This document shows positions 8,721 to 18,099 of a DNA stretch of 64,000 nucleotides, piece after piece. A model generated the notes under the pieces. That model was not told where the DNA came from. It worked only from the letters and a program-made list of their open reading frames with translations, and searched no databases. Numbering within the stretch: the first letter of the stretch is position 1; each line of letters starts with the position of its first letter. The stretch comes from DLKC01 sp002478885 (GTDB lineage Bacteria > Bacteroidota > Bacteroidia > Chitinophagales > Chitinophagaceae): NCBI GenBank assembly GCA_046329585.1, contig JAXLUI010000001.1:1984001-2048000 (forward strand). Direction: 5' to 3'. The translations under genes were made by a program, and so were the position numbers.

Positions 8721-8931
8721 TGAGCCATGCAGTGGCACCTATGGCAACTTCGTTGCGTCGCACGCTTGTACAACTAGCCCGGAGCTCAGCAAAGAAAGAA
8801 AAAACTGAAAGCCCATTTCCTGTTTTCTGGCCAGGTCTTTCCCGCCTGGATGCTGCAGCGCCGGTATGCGGTGCCGAATAAGCCGCTATTCCGCAGGTAA
8901 AGCATAACAGCAACAGCAAAGCAGGGCACAA
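8721..8931 (+). repeat. Family A dispersed repeat, copy A4 (both halves, right half degenerate)
   Basis: The left arm starts GAGCCATGCAGTGGC at 8722, with core CGTTGCGTCGCACGCTTGTA at 8751-8770 and the left inner module (CTCAGCAAAGAAAG) at 8786-8799. The right half at about 8851-8931 is eroded (GGTGCCGAATAAGCCGC, ending AGCAGGGCACAAAA) and resembles the hairpin variant at 6188. Confidence 0.65.
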
Positions 8932-8957
8932 AAAAAAGCCTCATTACTGAGGCTTTG
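8931..8957 (-). terminator. Intrinsic terminator of the ThuA/sugar dehydrogenase gene
   Basis: AAAGCCTCA-TTAC-TGAGGCTTT forms a 9-bp stem. On the minus strand it is followed by a run of eight or more U residues. It lies about 17 bases beyond the stop codon at 8974. Confidence 0.85.
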
Positions 8958-8973
8958 AAAAAAGTGTGTTTGT

Positions 8974-11900
8974 TTATTTTGAAAACCTGATCCAGTCGAG
9001 CAGGCATAATCCCTCACCGCTTACCTCGCCTTCCTTTTTGAATACGAAGTAGAGATCGTGTTTGCCGCCGGGATCGGTAACAGGCGCAGATGCTTGCTTA
9101 AACTTGCTCCAGTCGCCGGTCGGCTGGTAATTAATTGTGCTTAACAGTGCGCCTTTTGCCGAGTCTGCGTGTATCTCTATGGCGGCCGCGTTGGCTTTGG
9201 CTGCATAATTACAGGTTACCTGTTTTATGTCTTTAACGTCTATTCCCTTGAGCACAAAATAAGCTTTGCTCTTTATCGCGCCCAGCATGTCCTGGTAGCG
9301 TTCCATACTGCCGATAACATCAACATCTGCCGCCTGTATCGTTGGTGGCCTTAAGACCATTTCGCTTGTTGAGGTTAAAGGAACAACGCCATTGCCGTTA
9401 TCGGTGTAAGTGGCCGACAGCACATAGGTACCTCCCTGTTTGCCGGCAGCGGCAACAGTTCCTTTCGCGGGCAGGCTATCTTTTGTCTGCTGGTCTTTAA
9501 GCGAGAGAATATATTTTACAATAGTGCTTGCCTGGTCTTTACTCAACTGCGGGTGAGCCGTCATGTAATGCGTGTTGCCCCACACACCTGTGCCACCGGA
9601 GATGATCTTGGCCGCAAGCTTTGATATGGTTTCCGGCTTGCTGTCATACTTTTTGGAGACATCAAGAAAAGCGGGGCCCAAAACATATTTATCCAATTGA
9701 TGACAGGCCTTGCAATCGCTGGCCTGTATAAGATCTTTAGCCGGCGTAACCCAAATACCCTGGCCATTTACCGTTTTGTAACTACCTGCTTCTTTTGGCA
9801 GGTATTCGAGTTTTACCTGCAGCTTCTGCGGATCGACACCGGCGTCTTCCTGATCTTTTACGTCCACCGCATAGTCGAGCGAGGTTGCATCAAAATAGAA
9901 GGAGCTGTTACCCGTGGTGCTGATGTTTACTACCGGCGCAGTATTGCCAGCTTTAATGGTCATAGTATCCGTTGAACTTAACCCTGAAGGGTCGGTGACC
10001 TTCAATGTTACTTTATAGACCCCTTTGTTGGCAAAAGTGTATTCCGTTTTTGCATCTGTGGAAGCCACTTTACTTCCCTCAAATATCCATTCATATTTCA
10101 GCTGGTCATCTTCATCATTGTCATAACTGTTTTTGCTATCGAAGCTCACTTTCAGCGGTGTTAAACCGATCGTGTCTTTTGCTGTAATTTTTGCAACGGG
10201 TGCACGGTTGCCATCGTTGTAGTCAACACGTACGAGCCTCGCATCGTCGTTGTCTGCGCCATACACCGTACCATATTCGAGCACATACATGATGCCATCG
10301 GGTGTTATGTCCATATCGATCGGCCTCCTGAAGTCGCCGGTTAAAGGCATAAAGGCTTCCATGCGTTTGTAGTTTTCGTTCTCATCGAAACGCACAGCAA
10401 ATATCCAGTTGCGCATCCAGTCCATTACGAATAACACGTTGTCGTAGTAAGCCGGGATACTGTTCTTTTTGGCCAGTGCTTTATCATAGTGATAAAAATA
10501 CCCGGCAATAGCCGTTCTGCCGCCATCTGCCAGCTCCGGATATTCTTTTGATAAACCATAGGGGTACCAGATCATCGCCTTTGTTGCGGGTGGCAGTTTT
10601 TTGATACCGTCATTGTTGGGAGAATTATTCTCAGGGCCATTTACATCAAAGAGGTCGCCGATGGCATGCGTGGCAAAGTCAGAATCGTGGTATGCCTTGC
10701 TGTCGCCCACAAAATATGGCCAGCCATAATTACCGGCCTTTTTAGCCTGGTTAAATTCATCATACCCTCTCGGGTCTACTTTGGAATCTTCGCCTGCATC
10801 CGGACCAACCTCTCCCCAGTATAATGTTGATGTTGCCTGGTTAACGGCGATGCGGTAAGGGTTGCGGCACCCCATGGTATAGATTTCGGGCCTTGTGCCA
10901 GCTGTTCCTTTGGGAAAAAGGTTCCCATCGGGTATCGTGTAACTGCCATCAGCTTCGGGATGAATGCGTATCACCTTACCGCGAAGATCATTGGCATTGG
11001 CGGCAGAGCGCTGCGCATCAAATGTTTTCCTGCCCGGCCTTTCATCCAATGGCGCATACCCATTCGATTCAAAAGGAACGGTATTGTCGCCGGTGGAGAT
11101 AAAGAGGTTCTTGTTTTTATCCCATGCCAGCGAACCACCGGTATGTGCGCTTACTTCAGGATCAATCGGTACCTGTATGATCACTTTTTCCGAAGCCAGG
11201 TCGATAGAGTCTTCGGTGATCATTTTAAATCTTGAAATATCCTGGTGCGTAGGTGTCGGTAACGAATCGGGTGAGTAGAAAAAGTATATGAATTTGTTGG
11301 TCGCAAAGTCAGGATCGATGGTCATGCCCAGCAAGCCATTGCCAAAAGCTTCTTTTGTATCGGGCAATACTTTGAATTTGTGTACCAGTTTGGTGGTATT
11401 GGCTGTTGGATTGTAGGCATAAAAATTACCGGAGCGTTCAATAATGTAAACGGTTTTGTTCGGAGTAACGGCAATTTCCATCGGCTCATTCAGGTCATTG
11501 GTCAACACCGTTTTGGTGAACCTGTTTTCTTCCGGTGCTTTTGTAGCATAGGCTTTGGTATAATCGAGTTTTAAAGAATCAGCGCCCATGGCATATGCAA
11601 TGCCACCGGCAAGGTGCTTAAGGAATAAAGGCTCACTAAAGCTTTCTGTTGTGTGCCCGCCACCGGTATAGAATGCGCGGCCACCATCATAATCATGCCA
11701 CCAGGCAATAGGGTGGTCTTTGCCGTTCTCGCCACCTTCATAACTGTCTTCGTCAAGTGTGGCTACCACGTTAAGGTCGGCATTGATATTTTTATAATTA
11801 TACCATTCATCGGTACGCTGCCATTTTTCGGGAATACCTTTCATGGCAATATTGCCGGTATCTTTTACATTAACGGTAGCTGTACGCACATTCGGGTTAC

Positions 11901-12312
11901 CCGGGTGACTTTTAAAGTACGCGCCCACCAGCTTATTGTACCATGCCCAGTTGTATTCCGCATCGGCCGCGGCATGAATACCCATAAAACCACCGCCTGC
12001 TTCTATATAGCGCTGAAAAGCTACCTGCTGGTCTGAGTTCAGGATGTTTCCCGTAGTGCTTAAAAAAACAACCGCACGGTATTTTTTCAAATTGTCGTCG
12101 TTGAATGCACTTGCATCATCGGTTGTATCAACGCCAAAGTTGTTGTCTTTTCCAAGCTGTCTTATAGCTGCCACGCCAGCGGGAATAGATTCGTGGTGAT
12201 AGCCTTTTGTTTTGGTAAAGACCAATATTTTGCGGCCGCCGGAGTCTGACTGGCAGCCATAAAAAAATATCATAGCCATTGCAAGGCAAATGGCAGAAGC
12301 AATTTTGTTCAT
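8974..12312 (-). CDS. Multidomain lipoprotein: ThuA - PQQ-type sugar dehydrogenase - PKD - cytochrome c - CBM6-like
   Basis: The start chosen is ATG 12312, 22 residues inside the longest frame, because it gives a lipoprotein signal (MNKIASAICLAMAMIFFYGC). Five domains follow over about 1112 residues: a ThuA-like glutamine-amidotransferase fold (about 28-240); a soluble glucose/sorbosone dehydrogenase-type beta propeller (about 265-690; LLGMTIDPDFA, GCRNPYRIAV, GNYGWPYFVGD); a PKD domain (about 715-800); a c-type cytochrome with CKACH near residue 867; and a C-terminal CBM6-like sandwich ending LCLLDWIRFSK. It probably oxidises a sugar on the cell surface or in the periplasm and passes electrons through its own heme. 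It is divergent from the GH88 gene, with copy A5 between them. The substrate is unknown. Confidence 0.88.
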   Translation of the reverse strand: MNKIASAICLAMAMIFFYGCQSDSGGRKILVFTKTKGYHHESIPAGVAAIRQLGKDNNFGVDTTDDASAFNDDNLKKYRAVVFLSTTGNILNSDQQVAFQRYIEAGGGFMGIHAAADAEYNWAWYNKLVGAYFKSHPGNPNVRTATVNVKDTGNIAMKGIPEKWQRTDEWYNYKNINADLNVVATLDEDSYEGGENGKDHPIAWWHDYDGGRAFYTGGGHTTESFSEPLFLKHLAGGIAYAMGADSLKLDYTKAYATKAPEENRFTKTVLTNDLNEPMEIAVTPNKTVYIIERSGNFYAYNPTANTTKLVHKFKVLPDTKEAFGNGLLGMTIDPDFATNKFIYFFYSPDSLPTPTHQDISRFKMITEDSIDLASEKVIIQVPIDPEVSAHTGGSLAWDKNKNLFISTGDNTVPFESNGYAPLDERPGRKTFDAQRSAANANDLRGKVIRIHPEADGSYTIPDGNLFPKGTAGTRPEIYTMGCRNPYRIAVNQATSTLYWGEVGPDAGEDSKVDPRGYDEFNQAKKAGNYGWPYFVGDSKAYHDSDFATHAIGDLFDVNGPENNSPNNDGIKKLPPATKAMIWYPYGLSKEYPELADGGRTAIAGYFYHYDKALAKKNSIPAYYDNVLFVMDWMRNWIFAVRFDENENYKRMEAFMPLTGDFRRPIDMDITPDGIMYVLEYGTVYGADNDDARLVRVDYNDGNRAPVAKITAKDTIGLTPLKVSFDSKNSYDNDEDDQLKYEWIFEGSKVASTDAKTEYTFANKGVYKVTLKVTDPSGLSSTDTMTIKAGNTAPVVNISTTGNSSFYFDATSLDYAVDVKDQEDAGVDPQKLQVKLEYLPKEAGSYKTVNGQGIWVTPAKDLIQASDCKACHQLDKYVLGPAFLDVSKKYDSKPETISKLAAKIISGGTGVWGNTHYMTAHPQLSKDQASTIVKYILSLKDQQTKDSLPAKGTVAAAGKQGGTYVLSATYTDNGNGVVPLTSTSEMVLRPPTIQAADVDVIGSMERYQDMLGAIKSKAYFVLKGIDVKDIKQVTCNYAAKANAAAIEIHADSAKGALLSTINYQPTGDWSKFKQASAPVTDPGGKHDLYFVFKKEGEVSGEGLCLLDWIRFSK

Positions 12313-12418
12313 CGATCGGTAATAAAAGGGTGATTTAATTGGAAATGGAAAGATATTATAAAAATGTTTACCTGACACTTATCGGGTTTTCTTTGGGATG
12401 AAAGGAGCAATATATTTT

Positions 12419-12495
12419 GGGCCAGGCTTTATACTTCGTGGCATCGACTGTTGCGCGATAGTGCCGGCTTATCCGGCATCGCACACTTTTGCAGA
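12419..12495 (+). repeat. Family A dispersed repeat, copy A5 (left half, hairpin-insertion variant)
   Basis: The outer arm begins GGGCCAGGCTTTATAC, then comes CTGTTGCG, an inserted hairpin (TGCCGG-CTTAT-CCGGCA, 12462-12478) and TCGCACACTTTTGC. This is the mirror image of A3. The rest of the 357-base gap between 12312 and 12670 shows no gene; the longer upstream frame of the next gene runs through this repeat and is rejected. Confidence 0.75.
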
Positions 12496-12669
12496 ACAAC
12501 GATGACCAAAGAACAAATGCTTGTCCCAAAAATCCTTGACATGCCATGCAAGCACACACTAACATACGCAGCGATGATTTTTTTATCGATCATAGTAGCC
12601 GAACAAAAAAATAAATTTATCTTTTCGCTTCAGCATATAAAAACAGGGTTACCCAAAAGTTTCGTAAGC

Positions 12670-14049
12670 ATGATCCATATTAATAACGATTTAAAGCCAG
12701 CCGGTCTTACTAAAAAACTCAACAGGTTCTGGGAGCTTTCCGCTGCAAAAATCGGGTTGCTCGAAAAGCATTATGACGCGACAAAAGGATCGCCTGTTTT
12801 TACTGTAGACGGGCATTACACAACAAGAGGATGGACAGAATGGACACAGGGTTTTCAATATGGCGCGGCTATTTTACAGTTTGATGCAACAGGCGATACT
12901 ACCATGCTTGAGCTTGGACGAAAACAAACTGTTGCAGCAATGGCGCCGCATATCAGCCATACCGGTGTGCACGATCACGGATTTAATAATGTAAGCACTT
13001 ATGGCAACCTGCTCCGGCTGATGCACGAAGGCAAAACCACTTACAATGAGTGGGAGAAAAATTTTTACGAGCTCGCACTAAAAATCTCCGGCGCTGTGCA
13101 GGCCAGCCGGTGGACCAGTATAAAAGACGGCGGTTTTATTCATTCCTTTAACGGGGCACACTCGCTGTTTGTAGATACGATCCGTTCTGTGCGGGCCTTG
13201 ATCCTGAGCCATAGCCTTGGCCATGTTTTACAGGCAGAGGGTGATATAAAAATAAGCCTGCTCGAGCGGGCAATCAAACATATACAGTCTACGGCAAAGT
13301 ATGCCGTTTTTTATGGCGAAGGCCGCGACACTTATGATGTATGGGGACGAACCGCACACGAAAGTGTTTTTAATGTAAAGGATGGGAATTTCCGTTGCCC
13401 CAATTCGCAACAGGGTTATTCTGGTTTTACCACGTGGACAAGAGGATTGGCCTGGGCCATGTGCGGCTTTGCAGAAGAACTGGAATGGTTTGATACAATT
13501 GATGAAGAAGCGCTAAGACCATTCTTGCCAAAGCCAGATCTTCTTTCGCTTATGCTAAAAACAGCAAAAGCTACCTGCGACTTTTATATTGATAACACCC
13601 CTTCTGATGGTGTACCCTACTGGGATACCGGCGCACCCGATCTTCATCAACTTGGCGACTACCTGCATAAACCGGCCGACCCGTTTAATGCCTATGAGCC
13701 GGTAGACAGTTCCGCTGCAGCGATTGCCGCACAAGGATTGTTAAGGCTGGGAAGATACCTGCAACAAAAAGGAGAACAGCAAACCGGCGACCGATACTGG
13801 CAGGCAGGGCTTACCGTTTTGGATACCATTTTTGAGGAGCCTTACCTGAGTATAAGAGACAATCACCAGGGCTTGTTGTTACATTCGATTTATCACCGCC
13901 CCAATGGTTGGGATCATATTCCTGCCGGAAGTAAGATTCCTTACGGCGAGTCAAGCATGTGGGGCGATTACCATGCGAGAGAGGCGGCGCTTTATATACA
14001 GCGGATCATCAATAGCGATACGTATCATACTTTTTTCAACATAGGGTAA
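12670..14049 (+). CDS. Glycoside hydrolase family 88 protein (unsaturated uronyl hydrolase type)
   Basis: A 459-residue (alpha/alpha)6-barrel enzyme. ATG 12670 is chosen because the frame further upstream crosses repeat A5 and gives an unlike-family leader. Features include WTEWTQGFQYGAAIL near the N-terminus, GRTAHESVFNVKDGNF and GFTTWTRGLAWAMCGFA in the middle, DSSAAAIAAQGLLRL and a C-terminal SSMWGDYHAREAALY, all consistent with GH88. Family members hydrate the 4,5-unsaturated uronyl residue left by polysaccharide lyases, releasing a keto-sugar acid. No signal peptide is evident, so it is probably cytoplasmic. It overlaps the next gene by one base (TAATG), which indicates translational coupling. 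Confidence 0.85.
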   Translation: MIHINNDLKPAGLTKKLNRFWELSAAKIGLLEKHYDATKGSPVFTVDGHYTTRGWTEWTQGFQYGAAILQFDATGDTTMLELGRKQTVAAMAPHISHTGVHDHGFNNVSTYGNLLRLMHEGKTTYNEWEKNFYELALKISGAVQASRWTSIKDGGFIHSFNGAHSLFVDTIRSVRALILSHSLGHVLQAEGDIKISLLERAIKHIQSTAKYAVFYGEGRDTYDVWGRTAHESVFNVKDGNFRCPNSQQGYSGFTTWTRGLAWAMCGFAEELEWFDTIDEEALRPFLPKPDLLSLMLKTAKATCDFYIDNTPSDGVPYWDTGAPDLHQLGDYLHKPADPFNAYEPVDSSAAAIAAQGLLRLGRYLQQKGEQQTGDRYWQAGLTVLDTIFEEPYLSIRDNHQGLLLHSIYHRPNGWDHIPAGSKIPYGESSMWGDYHAREAALYIQRIINSDTYHTFFNIG

Positions 14050-14879
14050 TGCAAAACGAAATGAGCGACCTTTCAAGATTGTGCATCCATACCATTACTA
14101 CAAAACCATGGGATGTTGAAACTGCTGCAAAGCATTTTTCGGCCGCAGGTGTAAAAGGTATTACGGTGTGGCGCGATGCATTGCAAGGAAGAAATATCCA
14201 AGACACGGGCCGCATGTTACGCGATTATGACCTCAGCATTGTGTCGCTTTGCAGGGGAGGATTTTTTCCACATACAGATGCGGCAAAAAGAATGGCGGCC
14301 ATTGATGATAACAAAAGAGCGATTGAAGAAGCTGCGCAGCTGGGAACATCGCTGATCGTGCTTGTTTGCGGTGCAGATCCTTTGCAGTCTTTGAATGAAT
14401 CAAGAAAACAAATTCATGATGGCATTGCAACTGTACTGCCTTATGCAGCAGCAGCCGGCGTAAAGTTGGCGATTGAACCCCTGCACCCGATGTATGCCGA
14501 CACACGCTCGGCAATCAATACGCTGGCACAAGCCAATGATATGGCTGAGGCTTTGAATTCACCATGGGTTGGCGTGGCAGTTGACGTGTATCATACCTGG
14601 TGGGATAATTCGCTCGAACAGGAAATAAGCCGCTGTGGTAAAAATGACAACCTGTTTGCGTTTCATATCTGCGACTGGAAAATGCCCACAACCGATTTGT
14701 TGTTAGACCGTGGGCTGATGGGCGAAGGATGTATTCCCATTAAACAAATCAGGTCGTGGGTAGAAACAACAGGCTTTAACGGCTTTAATGAAGTAGAGAT
14801 ATTTTCCAACAAGTACTGGAAGGAGGACCAGGAGCTGTTTCTTAAAAAGATCGTGAAGGCATACGCGGAACATTCGTGA
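14049..14879 (+). CDS. Sugar phosphate isomerase/epimerase family protein (TIM barrel)
   Basis: A 276-residue cytoplasmic xylose isomerase-like protein whose ATG overlaps the GH88 stop codon by one base; an alternative start at the fifth codon (ATG) exists. Metal-site strands are recognisable: VKLAIEPLHPMYADTRSA (Glu), VGVAVDVYHTWWDN (Asp and His), FAFHICDWK (His), and GFNEVEIFSNKYW (Glu) near the C-terminus. The Glu-Asp-His-Glu pattern is that of the hydroxypyruvate isomerase/tagatose epimerase group. Coupling with GH88 suggests it acts on the released keto-uronate or a derived ketose. The exact reaction is not determined. Confidence 0.85.
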   Translation: MQNEMSDLSRLCIHTITTKPWDVETAAKHFSAAGVKGITVWRDALQGRNIQDTGRMLRDYDLSIVSLCRGGFFPHTDAAKRMAAIDDNKRAIEEAAQLGTSLIVLVCGADPLQSLNESRKQIHDGIATVLPYAAAAGVKLAIEPLHPMYADTRSAINTLAQANDMAEALNSPWVGVAVDVYHTWWDNSLEQEISRCGKNDNLFAFHICDWKMPTTDLLLDRGLMGEGCIPIKQIRSWVETTGFNGFNEVEIFSNKYWKEDQELFLKKIVKAYAEHS

Positions 14880-14920
14880 ACAGCCTTTCCATTAATTGTA
14901 TAAGTGATTATATTTTTATG

Positions 14921-14972
14921 GGTCGGGCTGTGGAATTACTATTAATCTTTGGTTGCGTCGCACACTTGTGCG
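14921..14972 (+). repeat. Family A dispersed repeat, copy A6 (left half)
   Basis: The outer arm begins GGTCGGGCTGTGG at 14921 and the core GTTGCGTCGCACACTTGTGC is at 14952-14971. A weak right end (TGCCGGTAACAAAA) lies at about 15104-15117. It sits in the 257-base gap inside the co-directional catabolic series. Confidence 0.7.
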
Positions 14973-15073
14973 GTAAATCTGTATTCGAGAGACGTAAAAG
15001 GTAAAGCGTAAGATTATCTCACCTTTCACGATCTTATCAAAGATGTTCCGGGCGATCAGGTGAGTAACAGCAC

Positions 15074-15087
15074 CCCGTACGTACGGG
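15074..15087. promoter_or_regulatory. 14-bp perfect palindrome, possible operator
   Basis: CCCGTACGTACGGG with a central CG lies 50 bases upstream of the Gfo/Idh/MocA start. Symmetric sites with a central CG are typical of LacI-family operators, but no LacI-type gene lies in the window, so the assignment is tentative. Confidence 0.35.
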
Positions 15088-15136
15088 ATTGCCAAAAGAA
15101 CCAATGCCGGTAACAAAAAAATAAAAAAGACTGCAA

Positions 15137-16282
15137 ATGAAAGAACACAAAGTGGGTATTATTATGAATGGCGTTACAGGGCGAATGGGAACGAACCAGC
15201 ACCTGTTGCGATCCATTGCAGCAATCATAAAACAAGGGGGCGTAAAAATAAATGCCGGCGAAACGATTATGCCCGATCCTGTGCTCGTTGGACGTGATGA
15301 AAACAAGTTGAAAAATCTTTGCGCATTATCTGGTATAACAAAGATGAGCACCGACCTTGATGCGGTACTGGCTGATGCCGGCAACATTATCTATTTCGAC
15401 GCGCAAACAACCACAAGGCGCTCCAACGCAGTAAAGAAAGCAGTTGCAGCGGGCAAACATATCTACTGTGAAAAGCCGGTTGCAACTGACATTGATGAAG
15501 CGATGGGGCTGTACCATCTTTGTGAGAATGCAGGCGTAAAACATGGCGTGGTGCAGGATAAGCTCTGGTTGCCCGGCATACTTAAAATACAACGGTTGAT
15601 ACAGCAGGGATTTTTTGGGAAGATACTTTCGATACGCGGTGAGTTTGGGTACTGGGTGTTCGAAGGCGAGACTATCCCTGCGCAGCGCCCCTCCTGGAAT
15701 TACCGGAAAGAAGATGGTGGTGGTATTATAGTGGACATGCTTTGCCACTGGCGCTACCTGCTCGACAATGTTTTTGGAAAAGTAAAAGCTGTTTCCTGTT
15801 TGGGCGCCACACATATTCCGCAAAGAATCGATGAACAGGGAAAGCCGTATTCGTGCACAGCAGATGATGCAGCCTATGCAACATTCGAACTGGAAGGCGA
15901 TATTATTGCGCAGTTCAATTCGTCGTGGGCGGTGAGGGTGCGACGCGATGACCTTTTAACGCTGCAGGTCGATGGCACAAAAGGCTCTGCTGTTGCCGGT
16001 TTGCGCGAATGTTATATCCAGCACTATGGCAATACGCCAAAGCCTGTATGGAATCCCGATATTCCGCAACCAATCAACTTTTTCGAAGGCTGGTCAAAGA
16101 TCCCGGAGCAGGAAAATTACGAGAACGCTTTTAAAGTACAGTGGGAACTATTTTTAAAACATGTGGTAAAAGGTGATGCATTTCCATGGAATATGTATGA
16201 AGGCGCTAAAGGTGTGCAACTTGCGGTAAAAGGGCTGGAAAGCTGGAGTAAAAAGTGTTGGGTTGATATACCAGCATTATAA
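15137..16282 (+). CDS. Gfo/Idh/MocA family oxidoreductase
   Basis: A 381-residue NAD(P)-dependent sugar oxidoreductase. It has an N-terminal Rossmann region with GVTGRMGTNQHLL, the family signature YCEKPVATD near residue 115, and the C-terminal alpha/beta domain with GGGIIVDMLCHWRYLLDNVFG, where the Asp and His are at the usual active-site position. Members oxidise or epimerise sugar hydroxyls, often the 3-OH, or open inositol-type rings. It is unusual in carrying a somewhat extended first Rossmann loop (residues 8-40). The next gene (SDR) starts 15 bases downstream, which implies one transcript. Confidence 0.88.
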   Translation: MKEHKVGIIMNGVTGRMGTNQHLLRSIAAIIKQGGVKINAGETIMPDPVLVGRDENKLKNLCALSGITKMSTDLDAVLADAGNIIYFDAQTTTRRSNAVKKAVAAGKHIYCEKPVATDIDEAMGLYHLCENAGVKHGVVQDKLWLPGILKIQRLIQQGFFGKILSIRGEFGYWVFEGETIPAQRPSWNYRKEDGGGIIVDMLCHWRYLLDNVFGKVKAVSCLGATHIPQRIDEQGKPYSCTADDAAYATFELEGDIIAQFNSSWAVRVRRDDLLTLQVDGTKGSAVAGLRECYIQHYGNTPKPVWNPDIPQPINFFEGWSKIPEQENYENAFKVQWELFLKHVVKGDAFPWNMYEGAKGVQLAVKGLESWSKKCWVDIPAL

Positions 16283-16297
16283 TTAACAACGAAGCAG

Positions 16298-17068
16298 ATG
16301 AAAAGAGTAGCATTAATTACAGGTGGCAGCAGGGGCATTGGTTTTGGTATTGCCATGCAACTGGCAGCAAATGGTTTTGATCTTGCCATCAACGGCACCC
16401 GTAATGAAAATGAGGTAACAGATGCAATAAAGCAACTGAAAGATGCCGGCAATGATGTTATCTATTGTCGTGGCAGTGTTGCGATACCGGCAGACAGGGA
16501 TAAAATCATGAACGAAGTGCGGGAACATTTTGGCCGGCTGCATGTGCTGGTGAACAATGCAGGCATGGCTCCCAAAGAACGCAAAGACATTCTTGAAGCA
16601 ACCGAAGCAAGTTTTGATGAAGTCGTTTCAACCAATCTAAAGGGCGCCTATTTTCTTACACAAAAAGCCGCCAACTGGATGATCGGGCAAAAAAAAGCAG
16701 ATGATGCATTTAACGGTTGTATCATTAATATCTCTTCCATATCGGCAACAGTGGCATCCGTAAACCGTGGTGAGTATTGTATATCCAAGGCCGGCCTGAG
16801 CATGGCCACCCAATTGTTTGCGGTGCGGCTCGGCGAATATAATATTCCTGTGTACGAGGTTCGGCCCGGTGTCATCCGTACCGATATGACAGCGGGTGTT
16901 AAAGAAAAGTATGACAACCTGATTGCAGGTGGCTTATGTGTACAGCAGCGCTGGGGCGAGCCCGGAGATGTTGGGAAAGTTGTGGCTGCGCTTGCCAATG
17001 GAAATTTTATGTATTCGACCGGCCAGGTCATTATGGTCGATGGTGGCATGACCATACCGAGATTATAA
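16298..17068 (+). CDS. SDR family oxidoreductase (3-ketoacyl-ACP reductase-like)
   Basis: A 256-residue classical short-chain dehydrogenase. It has TGGSRGIG (residues 8-15) for NAD(P) binding, NNAG at about 85, the catalytic Ser in INISSISAT and the YCISK pair (Tyr and Lys) near residue 160, and a C-terminal MVDGGMTIPRL. The length is normal. It is FabG-like in sequence, but its place between a Gfo/Idh/MocA oxidoreductase and a DUF6807 gene points to sugar or sugar-acid oxidation rather than fatty-acid synthesis. The role is inferred from context. Confidence 0.88.
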   Translation: MKRVALITGGSRGIGFGIAMQLAANGFDLAINGTRNENEVTDAIKQLKDAGNDVIYCRGSVAIPADRDKIMNEVREHFGRLHVLVNNAGMAPKERKDILEATEASFDEVVSTNLKGAYFLTQKAANWMIGQKKADDAFNGCIINISSISATVASVNRGEYCISKAGLSMATQLFAVRLGEYNIPVYEVRPGVIRTDMTAGVKEKYDNLIAGGLCVQQRWGEPGDVGKVVAALANGNFMYSTGQVIMVDGGMTIPRL

Positions 17069-17096
17069 ATTCAAAACGGGCCATACCCGGTGAAAC

Positions 17097-18047
17097 ATGT
17101 ACGATCAAAACTTTATAGGATACCGGCCTTCAATAGTGCTTTTTGGCATCGCAGTATTGTTTTGCACCGGCCTGCGTGGCCAGCCATTCGAAGCAAAAAA
17201 AACAAAGGCCGGCATTGAAATAACAGAACATGGGAAGAAGGTTCTTTTCTACCAGGTTCAACCAACAGCATTGGACGGGAAATATGAACGTTCAGGTTAT
17301 ATTCACCCGCTTTACAGTCTTGATGAGCACGTGCTGACAGAAGATTTTCCCGAAGACCACCCTTATCACCGTGGCATTTTCTGGGCCTGGCACCAGATCA
17401 TGTTTAATGGCAGGCAAGTAGCCGATGGCTGGACCTGTGACAGCATTTCCTGGGATGTTACAAAGACCCAAATAAAAAACGGGAAGGGAAGCATTAGCCT
17501 GGTTGCGGATGTTTTGTGGAAAGCAGCGTTGACTGACAGCAACCGGGTTCCTGTATTCCGGGAACACACATCCATTACAGTAAATCAATCCACCAGCCAA
17601 TACCGCGCAATAGATTTTGATATTTTGCTATCGCCGTTAAAAGACAACCTGCAGATAGGTGGCTCCCCGGATTATAAAGGTTATGGCGGTTTTTGTCTCC
17701 GGTTAAAACTGCCTGCTGATATCGGTTTTTTTTCAGCAGACAGCGTGGTAACGGCAAAAGATTCAGCTGTTTGGGCAGGTCCATGGATGGATTTTACGGG
17801 CTCTTTTGATGGTGCAGCTTTTCCGAAAAGTGGTGTAGCTGTGTTTCCCGGTGACCACGCGTTATCGCGCCAATGGATATTGCGCAAACAAAAAAGTATG
17901 CAGAATATTGTTTACCCGGGCAATGCAGCTGTGCCGGTGCCTGTGAAAGGGTTGCGGCTGAGATACCGGGTACTTATTCATAAAAATGAATTGAGTAATA
18001 TTGATCTTGAGAATTTGTATAATCAATATGTCCGCGATCTTCAGTAG
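17097..18047 (+). CDS. DUF6807 (PmoA-like) secreted protein
   Basis: A 316-residue protein with an N-terminal hydrophobic signal (about residues 12-27, ending near LRGQ). The family landmark is EDHPYHRGIFWAWHQIM near residue 85, with YIHPLYSLD before it and GFCLRLKLP later. The historical name PmoA is misleading; it is not a methane monooxygenase subunit. Members occur beside Gfo/Idh/MocA and sugar isomerase genes in Bacteroidota and Planctomycetes and are thought to act on carbohydrates. It is 28 bases after the SDR gene and 52 before the dehydrogenase. Confidence 0.8.
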   Translation: MYDQNFIGYRPSIVLFGIAVLFCTGLRGQPFEAKKTKAGIEITEHGKKVLFYQVQPTALDGKYERSGYIHPLYSLDEHVLTEDFPEDHPYHRGIFWAWHQIMFNGRQVADGWTCDSISWDVTKTQIKNGKGSISLVADVLWKAALTDSNRVPVFREHTSITVNQSTSQYRAIDFDILLSPLKDNLQIGGSPDYKGYGGFCLRLKLPADIGFFSADSVVTAKDSAVWAGPWMDFTGSFDGAAFPKSGVAVFPGDHALSRQWILRKQKSMQNIVYPGNAAVPVPVKGLRLRYRVLIHKNELSNIDLENLYNQYVRDLQ

Positions 18048-18099
18048 CCAGTTAACGTTCAACATTTCTTAAAACAACAAATGCCAACTGTATAAAATC

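Noticed and set aside
12451..12669. N-terminal extension of the GH88 protein by 73 residues
   Set aside because: The extension translates the hairpin-variant repeat A5 and following A/T-rich DNA; the family homology begins only after ATG 12670.
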